Assembly (NCBI GenBank): GCA_949775045.1
Contig: OX459098.1
Coordinates: 12,648,707-12,712,706, forward strand
Origin: Metridium senile
Lineage: Eukaryota > Cnidaria > Anthozoa > Actiniaria > Metridiidae
DNA length: 64,000 nt
Direction: 5' to 3'
Made by a program: the position numbers and the translations under genes
Part shown: positions 1-11,717 of the stretch, one piece after another
Layout: the number at the start of each line of letters is the position of its first letter
Position numbering within the stretch: position 1 is the first letter of the stretch
The notes under the pieces: model-generated
What the model saw: only the letters and a program-made list of their open reading frames with translations
Told to the model about the DNA's origin: nothing
The model's database searches: none

Positions 1-322
1 GACATACGGACAATAAAGATGGACAAAGCTAATCATGGACCATGACAAATTAGTTATTAATGGCAAAAGTACAAAAGAACAGTTTTAGGTTCTAAACCAA
101 TCGCAATACAGATACTAAAAGAGTAGTAAGCCAATAGGAATGCTTGTAATATAGGTGATAATAGTCGATATTATCCATTGTGCACTAAATTGGTACTATG
201 TATTCATTACTGAACATTTATAATTCTCTACTTGAACAATAACCATAATGGGGGGAGGGGGTGGGGGGAGGGAAAGGAGGAAGCTGAGCTATTGAGATTT
301 GAATCGAACAAGTGGTAATTAC
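1..322 (+). repeat. 3'-flank block, copy 1 of 3 (end of an off-window small-peptide gene)
   Basis: Bases 1-322 are nearly identical to 3851-4172 and recognisably similar to 13888-14030. In the other two places the block directly follows the last exon of a small secreted-peptide gene, and it carries an AATAAA (12-17 here, 3862-3867 in the second copy). The window therefore probably opens just after the stop codon of another copy of that gene. The block ends in a G-rich run at about 249-275. Confidence 0.7.
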
Positions 323-1786
323 AATATCTGCCACCCAAAAACAGAATGCATTATGGTTATTTGAAAGTAGAGAATAAAAACACTAAATACGAAAGAAAAA
401 GTGAAAGAATGAACCAACGAATGAATAGATAGTGGAATTTATGAACGAATGGATGGTTAAAAAACTGAACAAATAAATAATAAAAGGGATCAATAATAAA
501 ATGAATGGTTAAATGAATAAATTAATGCATTGATGTATGACCGACTAAATTATAAAATAGATAAATTAATGAAAAATGTATTTTTAAATGTTAAAATAAC
601 TTCTATATTTTTTCCACTGTTGCTCAAAAAATTGAAATAAAATAAAGCTGAGAACTATGTCACTGTTTTTTGTTTTTGGATGAAACTAGAATCCATTATG
701 TCTATTTTTACCACGAATGATAGTTACAAGACGAGGTTGATGTTGCTGCGCATGATAAATTATAGTTTTGCTTTGTGCATTAACTCCAACCTCGACTTGG
801 AACTATTATTCGTGGTCACTGTACGGAATTATGAAAAGGTCTATTGCGTCGGAAAACCACAGGCACCCCAGGCATGTAACTATTCATTAAAATTTTCAAT
901 TAAAGACTCTCCAACTAATACATATATACACAATTCAAACAAAGTTTACGGGGCGAATGGCGATTGGTGATTGCACGACCGAAAGGAACTATGGGTAATA
1001 CGAATTCCTTCTTTTTTGAATTAGGTGTATACAAACTGTTATGTACACATTGATGAGTTGATATTGCATCGATGTATGGAAATGGAAATGGAAAACGCGC
1101 GCGCGCGTGCTGTGTGCAGTTATAAAGCACGCTGACAACACCGCTAAATTCGGCCCAAATGGTTTTGAGGGATCTACCATCCATCTGGGCTTCGTGTGAT
1201 GCGGTTTGCCGTTTGTTTATGGATTAAACGTGGGCTCAGCCGACACAGGAATCCCAATAGAGATTTCCGATATAGCGGATTATAGGCAGAATTGGCATAT
1301 AATAGTGGAATAGGCATATAGAAGAAATAGTGTTTTCAATGTTTTGTAATGTTAAAATAAAAACTGATGACACAAGTTTTAATTGGCGGATTATCGAGGG
1401 GGCTTTGGAATATACTAATCCAAATCCGCTAAATCGGAAATCTCTAGTAGGTGTGTTAAGGTTTTAATATCATTTGTGTTACAACATTTGTAAATTTTTG
1501 TCCTCATGATCATCATCAAAATTGGCGTGGACTCAAGAAATTCCTGTTTAACGTTATAGTATGTTCGAAGCCACACAAACTACACTCTTCAAAATAAAGT
1601 TATCGGTTCAAATACGGTGAATCCAAATAAACAGACCGTGGTTGAGATATGTCTTATGAAGTTGTGTCAAAATGAAAATAAGCAAAAGAGCTCAAATCAC
1701 TAATTTTTGACAGTTTCAAGGAAGTTTTGCTTTGAGTAGATAGTCTTTTAGCGATTTTTCCTTCTTGTAAGACACGATAGGCTGGT
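323..1786. other. Intergenic: second duplicated block, otherwise no gene seen
   Basis: Bases 860-935 match 14085-14150, and 1045-1225 match 14593-14660 and 14865-15015, including a CGCGCGCG tract and the TTAAACGTGGGCTCA end. This is paralogous flanking DNA of the duplicated peptide locus. The short ORFs at 680-970 and 915-1184 fall inside this repeat and show no protein features. I see nothing recognisable in 1226-1786. Confidence 0.5.
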
Positions 1787-2748
1787 CCACAGGCAGCCCA
1801 AGCAATTCACTTTTACAGTAGAGATGTGTGAGGAAAAAATCGATATTTTTTATTGAAATAAATTTGAACATATTTCAATCCTGTGTTGTTGTTAAACTTA
1901 TTTAATGTCATTCTGGGTGGTTTTTGAACGTTTTAGAGCATTTTTTCTTAATGTTTGCCCACCTGTACTTAAATATGGAAAGGATGGTCACTCGTGATCG
2001 AGATCGCTTGTCTTCGATGGTCGAAAAAATAATGTTGAATCCTTCCTTTGCTTTCAAAATCCCCTCAGCAACATAGAATAATGAACCTTCTGTCCAGAGA
2101 CCAGCAAAATTTTCACGGATCCCCAGTCAGACCTCACGAAATCATAGATATTGAACGATTTTCAACGACAATTTTCCTTCAGATGATTTGTGACTAGCGC
2201 TTAACAGACACCGATAACTTCGCAACCAAGACTTCTTTTGTAAAACTCATTCTGATTGGATGATTGGTAACCATGGAATACAGTCGTCCAATCAGAATGA
2301 GTTTTACAAAAGAAGGCCCGGTTGCGAAGCTATCGGTGTCCGTTAAGATCATCTGAAGGAAAATTGTCGTTGAAAATCGTTCAATATCTATGATTTCGTG
2401 AGGTCTGACTGGGGATCCGTGAAAATTTTGCTGGTCTCTGGACAGATGGATCATTAATCTATGTTGCTGAGGGGATTTTGAAAGCAAAGGAAGGATTAAA
2501 CATAATTTTTACGACCACCGAAGACAAGCGATCTCAATCACGAGTGACCAGCCTTTCCATATTTAAGTACAGGTGGGCAAACCTTAAGAAAAAATGCTCT
2601 AAAACGTTCAAAAACCACCCAGAATGACATTAAATAAGTTTAACAACAACACAGGATTGAAATATGTTCAAATTTATTTCAATAAAAAATATCGATTTTT
2701 TCCTCACATATCTCTACTGTAAAAGTGAATTGCTTGGGCTGCCTGTGG
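1787..2748. mobile_element. 962-bp foldback (palindromic) element
   Basis: The left arm begins CCACAGGCAGCCCAAGCAAT and the right arm ends with its exact inverse. Inverted similarity runs nearly to the centre, where GATTGGA...TCCAATC flanks a spacer of about 25 bp around 2265-2290. Arms of about 475 bp make this a foldback-type non-autonomous element. No transposase is visible. The ORF at 2194-2487 lies in the right arm and is an artefact. Confidence 0.8.
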
Positions 2749-2899
2749 TTGGTCTGGAAAAATCCGTGACAGATTTTCGTTGATGGCAGTGTTTTGTTAA
2801 AATACTCATCATAATCTTTGTTCTATAAGCTTTAAAATGATGTATAGTTTATTAGTCTTTACTTTAATGTGACGTGAAAAACAATTTTCAAACGAGGGA

Positions 2900-3060
2900 T
2901 GTCGCGAAGGTTGACAGTAACCTTAAAGAACAACCATCAAACAAGACCGACATGAATACTGTTTCTTTGTTGGTAAGGTATTGAAATAAGACTTGTTTTC
3001 TAAAGTACAAATATTTTGACTATTATCTTAGATAGAAAATACCTAGATATATAGGTTTGT
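2900..3060 (+). other. Intron remnant shared with the gene at 11822
   Basis: About 2930-3020 (AAACAAGACCGACATGAAT, then GACTTGTTTTCTAAAGTAC) aligns with the intron of the 11822 gene at 12680-12930. Together with the last exon at 3791 it shows that an older gene copy once spanned this stretch. I found no first exon with a signal peptide between 1300 and 3700, so that part appears lost or displaced by the foldback element and the retroelement. Confidence 0.5.
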
Positions 3061-3205
3061 GCTTGAATCAACGAATTTTAGTATTTACTTGAAGGAAAGT
3101 TAAAAAAAAAAAAATCATGCTGAATATTTCAGTAACATAATTACTATTTATCGAATTAACAATATTTGTCGAAGTAACAATATTTGTAATAGGATCATCC
3201 GGGTG

Positions 3206-3285
3206 GATGTAGCCCTCAGAAGGGCTGTTCGATGTGACTGACGTTTCGACAACCTGTGCGGAAGTCATCTTCAGAGTCAAGTGAA
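3206..3285 (-). ncRNA. Hammerhead-like ribozyme core of a Penelope-like element
   Basis: On the minus strand the sequence reads CTGAAGA, then GAC...GTC able to form helix II, then GAAAC and GTCAG. CUGANGA plus GAAA are the two conserved hammerhead core strands, and position 7 of the core tolerates any base. It sits about 150 bp downstream, in the same orientation, of a Penelope endonuclease fragment. Penelope-like elements are known to carry minimal hammerheads in their terminal repeats. Activity is not shown. Confidence 0.6.
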
Positions 3286-3427
3286 TAAAAAAGTCAGATT
3301 GGGTGATATTTATACTCCCACGCTAATTAATGGATGTTGCGTAATTAGCGGCATCGGTCTGATTATGCGGCTGTACCGCTTGGGTGTCATTAGCGGCATC
3401 AGTCTCATTGTGGCGGTACCGTTTCGT

Positions 3428-3613
3428 TTACGCTCGTTGCGTTGGCGTTTGATTGTCAAGTTTGTTTACAAGCCGGTTGTATGGCGTTGGTAGTGTAATT
3501 GATCTATTAATTGGTTGATGCTCTAACTTGGTAAACCAACTTTCAAAGACTAGTCTTTGCTTGCTGTTCCCACTAAAAGAAATACATTCACCAGAATCCC
3601 AGTTAATCGAATG
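3428..3613 (-). pseudogene. 3' fragment of a Penelope-like retroelement ORF (GIY-YIG end)
   Basis: The minus frame from 3613 to the TAA at 3428 encodes about 61 residues. It contains INWDSG, then VFESWFTKLE, then LPTPYNRLV, which resembles the C-terminal end of the reverse transcriptase/GIY-YIG endonuclease of Penelope-like elements as I remember it. An upstream in-frame stop cuts it off from any reverse-transcriptase part, so this is a 5'-truncated, dead copy. It is inserted in the broken peptide-gene copy. Confidence 0.65.
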
Positions 3614-3790
3614 TCAAGTCTTGGTATAATGCATTGCGATGTTATTTCGCTTATTATTTCGATTGTTATTTTTGAAGTTGACTTCTTTTGTAAATTTGGA
3701 CTTCCTTTGTAAGGGTCTTATTGACCGTGAGGAGCCTACACAGAGTAGCATCCGGAAAGGTCCGTTAAATATCCTTTTTTTGTCGAACAG

Positions 3791-3847
3791 GTTGCCGACA
3801 GTTTGAAGAACAGCAGGCAAGAACCACAGGCATTTGAGGAATCATAA
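3791..3847 (+). pseudogene. Last exon of a broken small secreted-peptide gene copy
   Basis: After the acceptor CTTTTTTTGTCGAACAG, a phase-0 exon reads 18 codons (VADSLKNSRQ...FEES) to TAA. At the DNA level it aligns with the last exon of the 11822 gene (13835-13885: GCTAAACGTTTAAAGAACCG), and both are followed by ATCATAA and the shared 3' flank with AATAAA at 3862. No matching first exon was found upstream, so I call it a remnant; a first exon far upstream cannot be excluded. Confidence 0.5.
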
Positions 3848-3850
3848 AAG

Positions 3851-4172
3851 GACATACGGACAATAAAGATGGACAAAGCTAATCATGGACCATGATGGTC
3901 CATGATTAATTAATGGAAAAAGTACAAAAGAACAGTTTTAGGTTCTAAACCAATCGCAATACAGATACTAAAAGAGTAGTAAGCCAATAGGAATGCTTGT
4001 AATATAGGTGATAATAGTCGATATTAACCATTGTGCACTAAATTGGTACTATGTATTCATTACTGAACATTTATAATTCTCTACTTGAACAATAACCATA
4101 ATGGGGGGAGGGGGAGGGGGAGGGGGAAGGAAAGTAGGAAACTGAGCTATGAGATTTGAATCGAATAAATTG
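3851..4172 (+). repeat. 3'-flank block, copy 2 of 3
   Basis: Near-identical to 1-322, with an identical order of landmarks (AATAAA, G-rich run at 4101-4125, GAGATTTGAATCGAA). It is the 3' UTR and flank of the remnant exon at 3791-3847. The high identity over about 320 bp points to a recent duplication of roughly 3.85 kb period. Confidence 0.8.
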
Positions 4173-4440
4173 TAATTCAAATGAAACAGAGTTTATTAGA
4201 TTTTCGTGCGCCATGCTGTTAAAAACTAGGATTAACTAGTAATTTTTAACATGTAATAAAGTACAAAAAATAGTTCATTAGATCTATAGTCAGTTCATTC
4301 CTGGGTTCTTTACAAAATTAATACAACATTTACAAAACTGTCAATATTTGTCATTCTTTTATCGCGACTAACAAAGGGCGGGCGATTTTCAAGATATAAT
4401 TTCTTGTTGAAAAGCATTCATTTGGGCTGTGAATAACCCC

Positions 4441-4448
4441 TATTTAAG
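4441..4448 (+). promoter_or_regulatory. TATA-like box of the 4516 gene
   Basis: TATTTAAG lies 75 bp upstream of the chosen ATG. The other three small-peptide genes also have a TATA box at 83-114 bp, so the position is consistent across the set. Confidence 0.5.
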
Positions 4449-4515
4449 GCATGACCCACTCAACCAAGGCGAAGTCAATATATCGTTTGTCTCGAAGAGC
4501 AGAAGCGCTTTTAAC

Positions 4516-5179
4516 ATGAACAGATTTTCCCTTCAGATTTGTATTTGTTTGTTTGTTTTGGCTATTACTTTGGACCAGTTCCACTGCTACTCATGGACAG
4601 GGAAGGAAACTGGTAAACGAAGAAACGAGATTCCAAGTTTCAAAGATGGAGACCTTCAAAAAGAATATGCCCGTAGAAGAAGGACAAAAAATCGGTTGGC
4701 TGTAAGTGTACAAAACGCAAATATTTCAGTGATAACAACACTAAAATAATAATAATAACAAATGATAATAATCTTTATTGAACAATCCATAAGATGTCCA
4801 TTAAGAATTAATAATGCATTTTAGGATAATTTAGTTATCAATTTAATATAAGTACAATTTAAAACTAAACTATAAAAGAATACGATTTTTTTTAAAACCT
4901 CTTAAATGGTGAGCAGCTTGTAAAAAAGTATACCTTTCACTTTCTTTGTATCCATAAACAGTTGAACAAACAAATAATTATATCTTATTGCGGACACGTT
5001 CGGTGTATATTTAGACATAGGACGGACGTGCGCCGAACGAAAGACAATCATTTAAAATAATTCTCCAGAAAACTGACAAAAATGTTTTTTTTTGTACACA
5101 GAAGGAAGATAGTCAAGAACAACAAGATGAAGCTGTGCTAAAAGAGATGTTAAAACGAAGACTGCAGAGTTTTAATTAA
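4516..5179 (+). CDS. Small secreted precursor, two exons (87 aa)
   Basis: Exon 1 is 4516-4701, ending GCT|GTAAGT. Exon 2 is 5102-5179 after TTTTTTGTACACAG, ending TAA; both sides are phase 0. Residues 1-25 are a clear signal peptide (hydrophobic core CICLFVLAITL, cleavage probably near HCYS). The mature part is very basic: a GKRR at about 33-36, an ARRRR cluster and a final LKRRLQSFN. It has no cysteine beyond the signal region. The ATG at 4516 was preferred to the in-frame one at 4429 because it starts the signal peptide and follows the TATA box. AATAAA occurs at about 5477. I do not recognise the family. Dibasic clusters suggest a processed peptide precursor or a secreted basic peptide; that is inference. 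Confidence 0.65.
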
Positions 5180-7576
5180 AAAAATATCACAACAAAGCAG
5201 AGCAAATTTCATTTGGATAACTGAACTAGATAAGTAGCTTCCACATTCGATTAATCAGACCTAGAAGCTTAACTTTCTCCACCAATCATGTTGATTGCAC
5301 TAATCACGTTAGACACAGAAATAATCAGAGCGCTTTAGTTTTTTCAAGACAAACTTAAATATTTTAGATGCAGTTTCCAAATGAAATTTACTCGTAACAG
5401 AAAAGCCTATGTGAAAAGCCTACATCTTTAAACTGTCGTGTAATGACATTAGAAAAAGCAGTAATGAATGATATAGAATAAAATAAAATGCAAATAATTG
5501 AAAGAATTTAGTTCACGAACAAAGAAATAATCACATTAAGAATGTAGATTAAATTATTCATTCGAAAAATAAAGAAACGTTGTTAGTCATGTAAACTGAA
5601 TCAGTTGGAAATATGAATTAAATAATTCATCTGAATTAGAAAGTCTAATTGTATTTACTTGAAACGAAGTCTACAGAAGAACGAAAGGGAAATATAACTA
5701 ATAATTGAAAAATATAAGTATAAAGTATAAAAAGAAAGAAAGAGAGGAAGAAAACAGAAACTAAAGGAAAAAGCAGCAATGAAATCTAATAAAGAAGATA
5801 GAAGAGAAAGAAAAGAAAAATGGAAAACAATCAGATAAACTCAGGGAGTGAAACCAAAGCAAAAGGAAAAGTAAAGCACGGAATTAAATAGAAATATAAG
5901 GAGGAGAAGGAAGAAGGAAAAAGAGGAGGAGAAAAAGGAGGAGGAAATGAAGGAGAAGAAGGATGCAGAGGAGGAAAAGAAGAAGGAGGAGAAGTAGGAG
6001 GAGGGGAGAAGTAGGGGGGGGGGAGAATGAAGAGGAGGAGAAGATGGAGATTGAGGAGGTAATTATAATATGCTAATTAGAAATTAATTCAGTCATTTTA
6101 CTGAAGTAAACAAAAGAAAATATAGAATTCTAAGCTTTGATTTTTGGAGCTATCTAAAACAATCACTCTTAAAGTTCTGTTAAACTTAAATGTGTAAATT
6201 GGAACGTAATTATATATCGATTTTTGTCGTATTTCGAAAGGGTCAAAACGCACTTTTACGGGCTTTGTCGAAATATTCACCAAAAACTGGCATTTTCACT
6301 CGCTTGTTCGGAGTGCTGTAGTTATTTCCCCAGAATAAATTTTACATATTCTTTAAGAACAACCCTAATTTGTTTAGAATCCGAAGATTTAAAAGTTTCT
6401 GAGTTATACCACATATAGAATTTATTTTTTGAATTAGTGCACCGGAATGAAGTTTTCAAGATCCAAAATTATAGCGAAATTGGCGAGCCTCTCAAAAAAA
6501 AGAAAAGAAGCCTATGAGCCTAAAACTGCATTGAAGATGTTCGAAAATAGTTCAAAAACAAATATTCCAACAAATAAATTCCGGAAATTATGTTGGGTCT
6601 TTGCAGGACAAGGTTAAAGAGACCCCAAAAACTGCTTTCATCGCACGCTTTCTCTGGCTCGAATTTGGCCGAACCGGTTTTTGGCTATATCTCGGCGACA
6701 ATTTAATTTTTTGAAAAATCAAACCCCCTAGGTTTATTTACTCACTAATACCTATCGCTAGGCCGAATATAAAGAAAATCGATTTTTCTCTGTTGCCGGA
6801 CCTCGCTCGGTATTAGTGGACCGTCGCTCTTAAAACATTGTAAGTGGTTTAGATCCTTTTCACGGTAAAGAACGGATAAATAATCTCCAAGGACATATAA
6901 AAACACTTTCAGAATATTTCTCAATGAAACAAGCAGTTTTTTCAGGAGGAGGAGAAGGAGGAGGAGGAGGAGGGGGAAGGGGTGGGGGTGGAGGAGAAGA
7001 AGATGTAGAAGAAGTAAATGTTAGTTATCAAAACAGACTCTGCTTGCAGAAGTGTGCAAAAGGTTTTCTTATTTTTATTCATAAAATATTTGAGATACTG
7101 CGCGATCTCTGATTGGCTGGCTACCGTGTTTATATCAGAGGACAGATACACGTCCAGCTTATGATTGTAAAACGTTTGGCTACTCCTCGTGTTCTTTACG
7201 ACTTCTCTCGTGCTCTACATCTCCCAGCGTGTCTATATCACAGTATAAAGACACCAGCGCCGTTTTATATTCCTTTAATATACTTTTATTTTGTATTTTT
7301 TAAATGTTATTTAAAAAAAAGATTCCCAAGGAAGCCGTTGAAATCGTTTCATTCACTGTAGACGCTATCTTTGCATTAGTATATTTTCCTACCTTCTTTC
7401 ACACGTTCATCTCATTCCAATCTTCTAACTTTCTTAATTACTTACTTACTTTCTTACTTGTGAGGTTACGTAAGTTGTCTTCGAAGCGATGAATCGGAGC
7501 TGAACCTATAGCAATAACAATGGGAATAACGATTATGATAATGATAACGACAATGATAACGAGATATTGCTAAATA
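5180..7576. other. Intergenic, simple-sequence rich
   Basis: This contains the 3' UTR region of the 4516 gene to about 5490, a purine-rich tract at about 5725-6058 (AGGAGGAG and AAGAAG runs) and a GGA/GGG tract at 6943-7005. The ORFs at 6098, 6224, 6924 and 7113 lack signal peptides, splice context or domains and are treated as chance. No gene is seen. Confidence 0.5.
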
Positions 7577-7968
7577 GGATATTACATGGGCGCGCGGAGA
7601 TACGGATTCATTTTCGAGTGTTCAATAGCGCTTTCCACAGATGACGTCACGATGATGCATTATGGGATTGAAATGCGGACAAGCCAAGCCAAAAGTACTT
7701 ACTAATATGCTGGAACAATGTTTATTTGTCTTGTTTTAATTAATAAAAAAACTATGGTTTTCGACTGATATTGATCTCTTTTCCTTGTAATCAAAGCCTT
7801 TTTCACAAAGTTTGTCCGCATTTCAATCCCACAAAGCTTTGCAATATCTATTTTTAGTAACCGTGAAAAGTGCTATTGATATCTCACGAGTGAGCACAGC
7901 CAAAGAGTGAGATATCATTTGAACACGAGAAGGTTAAATCCGTATTTCCAAATGCCCATGTTATGTTC
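7577..7968. mobile_element. MITE, ATTACATGGGCGCGCGGAGA family
   Basis: The left end (ATTACATGGGC, ATACGGATT, CGAGTGTTCAA) is inverted at the right end (TTGAACACGAGAAGG, AATCCGTAT, GCCCATGTTATG). A shorter relative lies at 50449-50575. There is no coding capacity. Confidence 0.65.
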
Positions 7969-8533
7969 GGGTTTTTTTTATATAAACTTATGACAAATGA
8001 AATAGCAAAAGTTTTATCAAGATATGCATCAAAAAATCTTAACAAATAGATGATAACGTGTTATTTCACATGTGAAATAACATGTCATTTCCACAATGTA
8101 AACATATCATTTTTTCGCGCGAGAGATCACCTGATATTAGCCTGAGAAGGGACGAGGAGCGAAACAACGTCTGTGGTTTTTGACCAATCAGAGCGCGCGT
8201 ACTATCTAAATTATTTTATAATTAAGAAATACAAGACGATTTTCCGTGTTATATAGCCTGATCTAAACACGCGTGATGTTGGGAGAACACTCGAGAGCGT
8301 AGGAAAAGCACGAGCCGTTGTTTATATATATAATAAAATATCTTATTTTTAAAATTGCTCATGTTTTTATATTTTTGTTCTGCACGTCACAAAACATTCT
8401 CGCCTGACGGTCCGATGGAAAGGCCGATGCAGAACTGTATAAATGCATTTTACAAGGGAGACTGTTAAAATATCACATCGAAAATATACCAACTGATCCT
8501 GTAATTAGAATGTATTACATCCAAATAGATTAC
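7969..8533. other. Intergenic, no gene seen
   Basis: The stretch holds a small palindrome at 8053-8092 (CATGTTATTTCACATGTGAAATAACATG-like). It also has a patch around 8270-8320 (GATGTTGGGAGAACACTCGAGA) resembling the inner palindrome of the element at 31810-33249. I see nothing else. Confidence 0.35.
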
Positions 8534-8671
8534 TAATCAAATCAAATCAAATCAAATCAAATCAAATCAAATCAAATCAAATCAAATCAAATCAAATCAA
8601 ATCAAATCAAATCAAATCAAATCAAATCAAATCAAATCAAATCAAATCAAATCAAATCAAATCAAATCAAT
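8534..8671 (+). repeat. (AATCA)n microsatellite
   Basis: Perfect AATCA pentanucleotide array of about 27 units. The same unit recurs at 10319-10446. Confidence 0.95.
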
Positions 8672-8973
8672 TTCAATTTCAGTTTATTACTCGCTGCGTC
8701 AGCAAGCGAGGTATAAAATGCATCGAGTTTCGTGGTTCTTCGTTAGTCAGTGTCGAACTTTTAACCAATCACAAATCGGCAAGCACGTGCACCGTAATAG
8801 CATTACGTAATGTTTTAAAATGGATCAAAATGGCTAGAGAAGTATTTCAAACGCTAGATCTTCACACAAATTCACACGCTATTCGCAATAGACCCTACTA
8901 AAAGATGGTTTCAAGCGTATATTTGGGAATGGGTCGTTTCGCGAATTCAAAGGAATCAGTATAGGAATATACC

Positions 8974-9394
8974 ATGGGAAATTCTGAGAATGATACCCAT
9001 CATACGAGCTATCGAATACTGACTATAAAACGTATTGAAAATGTGACTCAACTGCCAAATAACATGACAAATACAGAACACGATGACTTTAATGGATAGA
9101 AGAGCAAAAAAGATGAAGAATTGAATCAGAATATTGACAGGATAACCTCGAAGGAATTAAATCGACAAGGTCTGCTGTATTTGAAAAAGCTGACAGGCGA
9201 CTACACTAAGCTCGAAAGAAAACAGTTTCTTACCAATAAAAGGACTTCTTGTGGTAAACATAGTAACTATTTTTATTGTATTAATTCTGTACTGGACTAA
9301 AGAAGCAATTTTATTTGAACTTGGAGATGTACTCATTTTCTTTGTCCTATCATTCATAGTGCTAATGAGCTTTAATATCACGTTTATGTTGTAA
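8974..9394 (+). pseudogene. Possible broken gene with two membrane segments
   Basis: One frame runs from ATG 8974 (context ACCATGG) for 41 codons to a TAG at about 9097. It continues past it for about 66 protein-like codons (KKDEELNQNIDRITSKEL, then NRQGLLYLKKL). A shift into a second frame then gives two hydrophobic stretches (IVTIFIVLILYW and VLIFFVLSFIVLMSF) before TAA 9394. One stop and one frameshift would explain it as a decayed gene. T-rich DNA can give hydrophobic ORFs by chance, so this is tentative. A TATAAAA lies at about 8712. Confidence 0.25.
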
Positions 9395-9762
9395 ATTGTA
9401 AGAATTAGTAAAATATTTCATTAAAAGCAGAGTGATATCGTAGACTATGTTACAAATGATTCTACTACATCAGTAAACATTACTAATGTAAGATCTTGCT
9501 AAGTTTGTTTACTATAAGAGTAGATTCATAGTGTGTAATTAATTGTCATGCGACTCGATCCCGTGATCGCGAACCTAGTAGAATTCCTATAAAAAGGTTG
9601 CACCGATTGTCATTAAAAAGCAAACATTTAATAAAAACACTCCCAGAGTTTTCAGTACCTCATAGGTTCATAAAAACTTAAAGAAGAGTACACCAAAGTC
9701 CAATATCTCGTTGTGTTATTCTCTCTCCCTCACCCCCTCCCCCACCTTTTCTCCTGCCACAG

Positions 9763-9831
9763 GAAGCCCAAAGTCAAGAGTTGCCTGCAGAAGAGGCAAG
9801 TGGTGGTTCACGCATAGATCATTTGGCGTAA
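9763..9831 (+). CDS. Possible terminal exon of another small gene
   Basis: A very strong polypyrimidine tract with acceptor (CCTTTTCTCCTGCCACAG) precedes a phase-0 stretch of 22 codons (EAQSQELPAEE...DHLA) ending TAA, with AATAAA at 9882-9887. This is the same layout as the last exons at 5102, 13835 and 39053. No first exon with a signal peptide was found upstream; a TATAAAAA lies at about 9591. It could also be chance. Confidence 0.25.
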   Translation, partial: EAQSQELPAEEASGGSRIDHLA

Positions 9832-9904
9832 ACGTGCGGACTAGCATCTCAAAAAGAAAAAAAATGAACAACACGCATTCAAATAAAGACGCAGTACCGG
9901 TCTA

Positions 9905-11700
9905 GAAACCAGCTCCAAATGTTCTTTCATTTCTTGATATTTCAACACGGAGCAGATGAATAATCACATTGCTATCGCAGCGAGTACACGCCGAAACGGC
10001 GTCTAGTTTACACTACATATACAATATAATGTTACAAGAGATAATATAATTAAGCAAACAGATTATAATAACAATCTTTGTAAACAGTTATTGATTGAAA
10101 GAGTAGGGCAATTAAAGTAGCTCAGGCTTTCTAGTTAATCACCCTCCACAGCAAGTTAAATTAAATAATATAGCGTCAGAAATAGAGTGAGGAAATTTTG
10201 GAAACACACAAAAAACAGGAAGTAACAAGACAAATATATTAATAGATGGCAAACAAGGGAAATAAATATATTAATATTCATAACTATCTGACATATATAT
10301 ATTGTATCGATATAAAATTAATCAAATCAAATCAAATCAAATCAAATCAAATCAAATCAAATCAAATCAAATCAAATCAAATCAAATCAAATCAAATCAA
10401 ATCAAATCAAATCAAATCAAATCAAATCAAATCAAATCAAATCAAATAAATAAATTAAAATAAAATAAAAGTACTGTTTTGATTTTTGTTATTGACGTAA
10501 AATAATTAAATAATACGGTCTGTAATCATATAATACGAGTGATTACAAAATCAAATGACCGCGTAAATGTAATTGCTAGTAAAACTGATAACAAGTTAGA
10601 TTTATATTCTGATAAATTGAAGTATTCCCCGTTTTATTACATCCTTGCGAAGGAAGTAATAAAAGGAAGTATTGTTTTGATTTTTGTTATTGACAAAAAA
10701 TAATTTAATGATCGTAATTGGATTGAGGGGAGTGCAATTTGGTCTATAATCATACGGGCGATTACAAAATCAAACGACCGCGTATATGTAATTGCTTGGT
10801 GGAGCCCAACTAATTCAGAGCGAATTTTGTACAATTTTATTCTCTCTCGCTTCGCCAAATTAGAGCGTTAATTTAACTGGATTTTTCATATTTTGTACTT
10901 TGATTATCCTAGATTCTAACAGCATACTTTATTTTTAGATTTTCTAAGAGGTCAGCCAACTGCGGCCGATAATCAAACACTGGTATTTTTAGTTTTTGGC
11001 TTTTTTCTCCTCATTCTCGGGAACGATTTTTCTGAAATTATCAGAATCTGATCAACTATTACTAACGCAGCCAGTGTCTAAATTTGAAAGGAATGTTTTG
11101 GGCAGAAAAAAAGTTATGACGCCGCTTTAAAACACTCTTTAAAGTGAGCTGTACCTAAACAGCTGGGTTCCACCTTAATAGAACTGATTAAAAAACCATG
11201 ACCATGACGAGTGTTGTAAATCTTCATACAACGTATATCCTGATTTACATAAGTTTTAACTTGTAATTTCTCGACGAGATTTACTTTAATCTAGAACATT
11301 TTGGTAAAATATGAAAGAGCTAACATAGACGAGTTTTAAGTCGTTTACAATCACGCCCCTCCGGCTTGTGATTGTATCAACACGGCTGCTCATGTTGTAA
11401 ACATTACTAACAAGTTAGATTTATATTCTGAGAAATTGAAGTATTCACCTTTTATTACATCCTTGTGAAGGAAGTGATAAAAGGAAGGTATTGTTTGGAT
11501 TTTTGTTCTTGACAAAAAATAATTTAATGATGGTAATTGAACTGAGTGGAGTCCAATTCGGTCTGTAATCATACAGGTGATTACAGAATCAAACGACCGG
11601 CGCGTAGCGGAGTCCGATTTGTTTATCACGAGATTAATTACAGACCTAATTGGACGACACGAAGTTCAATTACCAATTAATCAAACACCCCACCCACCCA
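9905..11700. other. Intergenic with a pentanucleotide array and an internal duplication
   Basis: The (AATCA)n array of about 25 units is at 10319-10446. Bases 10590-10800 and 11400-11600 are similar to each other (both contain TTAGATTTATATTCTGA, then GAAGTAATAAAAGGAAG-like and AAATCAAACGACCG), which is a dispersed or local duplication. The minus-strand ORFs 10637-10858 and 11390-11629 are this duplicated unit and share a short motif; they have no recognised domain. Confidence 0.5.
10319..10446 (+). repeat. (AATCA)n microsatellite, second array
   Basis: Perfect AATCA array. The ORF at 10246 (IKSNQ repeats) is an artefact of it. Confidence 0.95.
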
Positions 11701-11717
11701 CGTCACGCTAGCAATAC

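Noticed and set aside
8534..10446. CRISPR-like or other regular repeat arrays
   Set aside because: Perfect pentanucleotide microsatellites without spacers, in a eukaryotic genome.
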